Below, in pieces: positions 5,925-6,532 of a stretch of DNA of 6,532 bases. The stretch is from Limnobacter sp. (GTDB lineage Bacteria > Pseudomonadota > Gammaproteobacteria > Burkholderiales > Burkholderiaceae_B), in contig JAAURO010000098.1 of NCBI GenBank assembly GCA_012032215.1, positions 1 through 6,532 of the forward strand, given 5' to 3'. The position numbers were made by a program, and so were the translations under genes. Positions within the stretch are counted from its first letter, which is position 1, and every line of letters starts with the position of its first letter. A model generated the notes under the pieces. It ran no database searches, was not told the origin of the DNA, and worked only from the letters and a program-made list of their open reading frames with translations.

Positions 5925-6532
5925 TCAAGCCAGCGAAGCAGGAGGAACTCCTGGCAGCACACGGTGGCTTAAGGCGGGCAGTTGTTCACGAATTTCTGTC
6001 ATTCTGTGTGAGCTGAGTTGGGCCAGTACGATGCCAGGGCCCTCGGTTTCTTTTTGGGCCAGCACTTCGCCCCAAGGGTCGATGATCATGGATTGCCCCC
6101 AGGTGCGCCTGCCACTGCGGTGGGTGCCCCCCTGCCCACAACCCAGTACGTAGCACTGATTTTCGACAGCACGGGCCTTGAGCAGCAATTCCCAGTGAAC
6201 CTTACCGGTGGTATAGGTAAAGGCGGCTGGCACCACGATGAGGTCCAGTGGCAGCATGGCGCGATAAAGCTCGGGAAAGCGTAAATCATAACAGGTAGAC
6301 AGACCCACCTGCAAACCGTTCACAGAAGTTTTAACAGGCCGGGTGCCTGCCAGCAGCACTTTGCCTTCATCGTAGGCCTCTTTGCCACGCTGAAAGCGAA
6401 ACAGATGAATTTTGTCGTAGCGAGCCGTGTTGTCACCCAAGGGGTTAAAAACCAATGTGGTGTTGTAGACCCGATTGGTCTGGGCACTCTGAAGCGGCAA
6501 CGTGCCGCCCACCACCCAAAGCTTGAAACGCT
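5925..6532 (-). CDS. Carbon-nitrogen hydrolase, Nit1/Nit2-like amidase (5' end outside window)
   Basis: This nitrilase-superfamily member is complete at its C-terminus, with 201 codons visible, and runs off the right edge. In-frame family sequence (RFKLWVVGGT) continues to position 6530, so a GTG at 6513-6515 is internal and not the start. Of the Glu-Lys-Cys catalytic set, Lys is seen in ARYDKIHLF and Cys in GLSTCYDLRFPELYR; the first Glu lies upstream of the window. A further conserved Glu is in HWELLLKARAVENQCYV. The CYDLRFPE form is typical of the Nit branch that hydrolyses deaminated glutathione, but omega-amidases and other C-N hydrolases share it, so the substrate is not certain. The protein is cytosolic, and no signal peptide can be judged. 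It lies 25 bases upstream of tldD on the same strand, an arrangement common in betaproteobacteria, often with a yhdP-like gene further upstream (inference; not visible here). Confidence 0.88.
   Translation of the reverse strand, partial: RFKLWVVGGTLPLQSAQTNRVYNTTLVFNPLGDNTARYDKIHLFRFQRGKEAYDEGKVLLAGTRPVKTSVNGLQVGLSTCYDLRFPELYRAMLPLDLIVVPAAFTYTTGKVHWELLLKARAVENQCYVLGCGQGGTHRSGRRTWGQSMIIDPWGEVLAQKETEGPGIVLAQLSSHRMTEIREQLPALSHRVLPGVPPASLA

Noticed and set aside
5900..5962. 21-residue N-terminal extension of TldD
   Set aside because: It overlaps the end of the nit gene and adds residues absent from the family. MKPIES at 5899 gives a normal length and follows an AGG-like ribosome site.

Overview
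The window looks like a piece of a betaproteobacterial chromosome, most likely order Burkholderiales. The evidence is a PilZN-PilZ c-di-GMP receptor of the type common there, a class I AroG-type DAHP synthase, and a nit-tldD pair in the order usual for this group. Most genes run near 50% GC, which would fit a genus such as Limnobacter, but the genus is only a guess. No rRNA, tRNA, CRISPR array or transposase gene was seen.

Layout, left to right. 1-248: a gene-free, very GC-rich block (about 65-70% in the lines counted). It folds on itself as a roughly 197-bp imperfect palindrome and is followed by a 27-bp-period direct repeat. 249-1202 (-): PilZ-domain protein. 1203-1528: gene-free spacer with several small palindromes, including a perfect 9-bp stem. 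1529-1953 (-): YqaA-like DedA-family membrane protein, broken by one missing base. 2022-3119 (-): aroG-type DAHP synthase. 3120-3239: divergent control region. 3240-4417 (+): unrecognised Pro/Ser/Thr-rich protein, also broken by one missing base, and the only gene on the + strand. 4431-5899 (-): tldD, whose last residues are out of frame because of one missing base. 5925-6532 (-): nitrilase-superfamily amidase, cut by the right edge.

The genes do not form one pathway. nit and tldD lie 25 bases apart on the same strand and are probably co-transcribed. aroG starts the shikimate pathway, the DedA protein is a membrane transport or flippase-like factor, and the PilZ protein senses c-di-GMP. The + strand orphan sits between tldD and aroG as an apparent accessory insertion.

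Two points deserve most attention. The first is the palindromic GC-rich element at the left edge. The second is that three genes (dedA-like, orphan, tldD) each need exactly one extra base at or beside a short homopolymer to restore the family-like reading. That pattern is more typical of sequencing undercalls than of true gene decay, so the three should not be treated as dead genes without rereading.
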